15,281 nt of DNA. It comes from Methanimicrococcus sp. Lineage in GTDB: Archaea > Halobacteriota > Methanosarcinia > Methanosarcinales > Methanosarcinaceae. Positions 14,559 to 15,281 of the stretch are shown here, in pieces. Within the stretch, counting starts at the first letter, position 1; every line of letters begins with the position of its first letter. Below the pieces are notes generated by a model. That model was not told the DNA's origin and ran no database searches. It was given only the letters and a program-made list of their open reading frames with translations. Location of the stretch: contig WRDC01000023.1 in the NCBI GenBank assembly GCA_009783635.1, forward strand, positions 1-15,281, in the 5' to 3' direction. The position numbers were made by a program, and so were the translations under genes.

Positions 14559-14649
14559 GGAAATTGACGGAAAAATTAACGAAAAATTAACGAAAAATTA
14601 ACGAAAAATTGACGGAAAATTGACGGAAAAGATTAACGGAAAAGACTAA
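14559..14649. repeat. 11-nt tandem repeats between hemC and pyrD
   Basis: About eight units based on GAAAAATTAAC: 14569-14580, exact copies at 14581-14591 and 14592-14602, then variants with TTGAC at 14603-14613 and 14614-14624, and decayed units to about 14649. They fill nearly the whole spacer before pyrD. Confidence 0.85.
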
Positions 14650-14664
14650 AAGGAACGAACGAAC

Positions 14665-15281
14665 GTGTATCAAACAGCAGGCGTCACTCTCAGAAATCCG
14701 ACTCTTTTGGCGGCAGGAATCCTCGGGACAACCGGCGCGTCCATGACCCGTATGCTTTTGAAGGGCGCCGGCGGTGTTGTGACAAAATCCATCGGCCCGG
14801 TTCCCGTTTACGGACATCCGAATCCTTCCATGATTGCGTTAAACGCGAACGGCGGCAAAGGCGGGGTTTTTGGATATCTGAATGCCATGGGCCTCCCCAA
14901 TCCTTCTTATGATGAATTCCGGCAGGAAATCGAAGCCGTTAAAAAATCCGTCGCCGGCGCGCCCGTCATTGCCGGCATTTTCGGAGGCGGCGCCGAAGAT
15001 TTCGTTACGGTTGCGAAAGGACTGATGCCGTCCCGGCCGGACGCTTTTGAACTCAATGTCAGCTGCCCGCACGCCAAGGGATACGGCGCCGACATCGGCA
15101 GTCAGCCCTGTCAGGTCGAAGAAGTGACGGCGGCGGTTAAAAACGCGGTGGACGTTCCCGTCTGGGTCAAACTGACGCCGAATGTTCCAAATATCAAAGA
15201 CATCGGAAAAGCGGCAGAGGCCGGCGGCGCGGACGCGGTTGTCGCGATCAATACCGTTCGCGGAATGGCGATTGACATTCA
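14665..15281 (+). CDS. pyrD: Dihydroorotate dehydrogenase, N-terminal 205 residues (partial)
   Basis: Class 1 FMN enzyme oxidising dihydroorotate to orotate in pyrimidine synthesis. GTG at 14665 is the start: the translation begins (M)YQTAGVTLRNPTLLAAGILGTTG, matching family N-termini, and GGAA lies about ten bases upstream; no in-frame ATG is nearby. FMN-contact segments TKSIGPVPVYGHPNPSM and LNANG are visible. The catalytic base is the Cys in ELNVSCPHAKGYGADIG, which is the class 1 hallmark; class 2 enzymes have Ser. The reading frame leaves the window at INTVRGMAIDI, with roughly 100 residues missing. Class 1B enzymes work with a PyrK electron-transfer subunit; pyrK is not visible here and may be downstream. 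Confidence 0.96.
   Translation, partial: MYQTAGVTLRNPTLLAAGILGTTGASMTRMLLKGAGGVVTKSIGPVPVYGHPNPSMIALNANGGKGGVFGYLNAMGLPNPSYDEFRQEIEAVKKSVAGAPVIAGIFGGGAEDFVTVAKGLMPSRPDAFELNVSCPHAKGYGADIGSQPCQVEEVTAAVKNAVDVPVWVKLTPNVPNIKDIGKAAEAGGADAVVAINTVRGMAIDI

Overview
The window is about 15.3 kb of a dense archaeal chromosome. Most likely it comes from a methanogenic euryarchaeon of a lineage that makes pyrrolysine (Methanosarcinales or Methanomassiliicoccales type); the sequence alone does not decide which. The reasons are RadB, Sec61-beta, an archaeal RecJ-like DHH nuclease, archaeal OMP decarboxylase, TATA-box promoters with short leaders, and GGTGA/GGAG ribosome binding sites. Genes are GC-moderate; spacers are very AT-rich and often filled with short tandem repeats.

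Layout. The plus-strand left part holds pyrF (cut by the window start), a candidate C/D box sRNA, a RecJ-like exonuclease, a small membrane protein on the minus strand, radB, mtnA, a 5'(3')-deoxyribonucleotidase-like gene, Sec61-beta and a Cas4-like Fe-S protein. A minus-strand block follows, in transcription order hisG, hisA, hisB, hisF and a HypE/AIR-synthase-like gene. A divergent, partly GC-rich 332-nt spacer separates it from a plus-strand tetrapyrrole cluster, hemB-hemL-hemC, and then pyrD (cut by the window end).

The most notable result is that two genes contain an in-frame TAG with full-length homology on both sides. In the nucleotidase gene TAG is codon 33. In hisG it is codon 230, exactly between the catalytic part and the C-terminal regulatory domain. 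None of the 16 genes whose end is visible stops at TAG (8 TAA, 8 TGA). Together this fits UAG being read as an amino acid, most plausibly pyrrolysine, in ordinary housekeeping genes and not only in methylamine methyltransferases. Both genes are annotated here through the TAG.

Other unusual items are a Cas4-like protein that keeps its four Fe-S cysteines but has lost all expected nuclease residues, a C/D box sRNA candidate whose D guide fits an elongator tRNA-Met anticodon loop, and a structured GC-rich element in the hisG/hemB spacer.

Functionally the window covers pyrimidine synthesis (pyrD, pyrF), histidine synthesis, early tetrapyrrole synthesis (feeding siroheme, cobamides and F430 in such organisms), methionine salvage, DNA repair and protein secretion.
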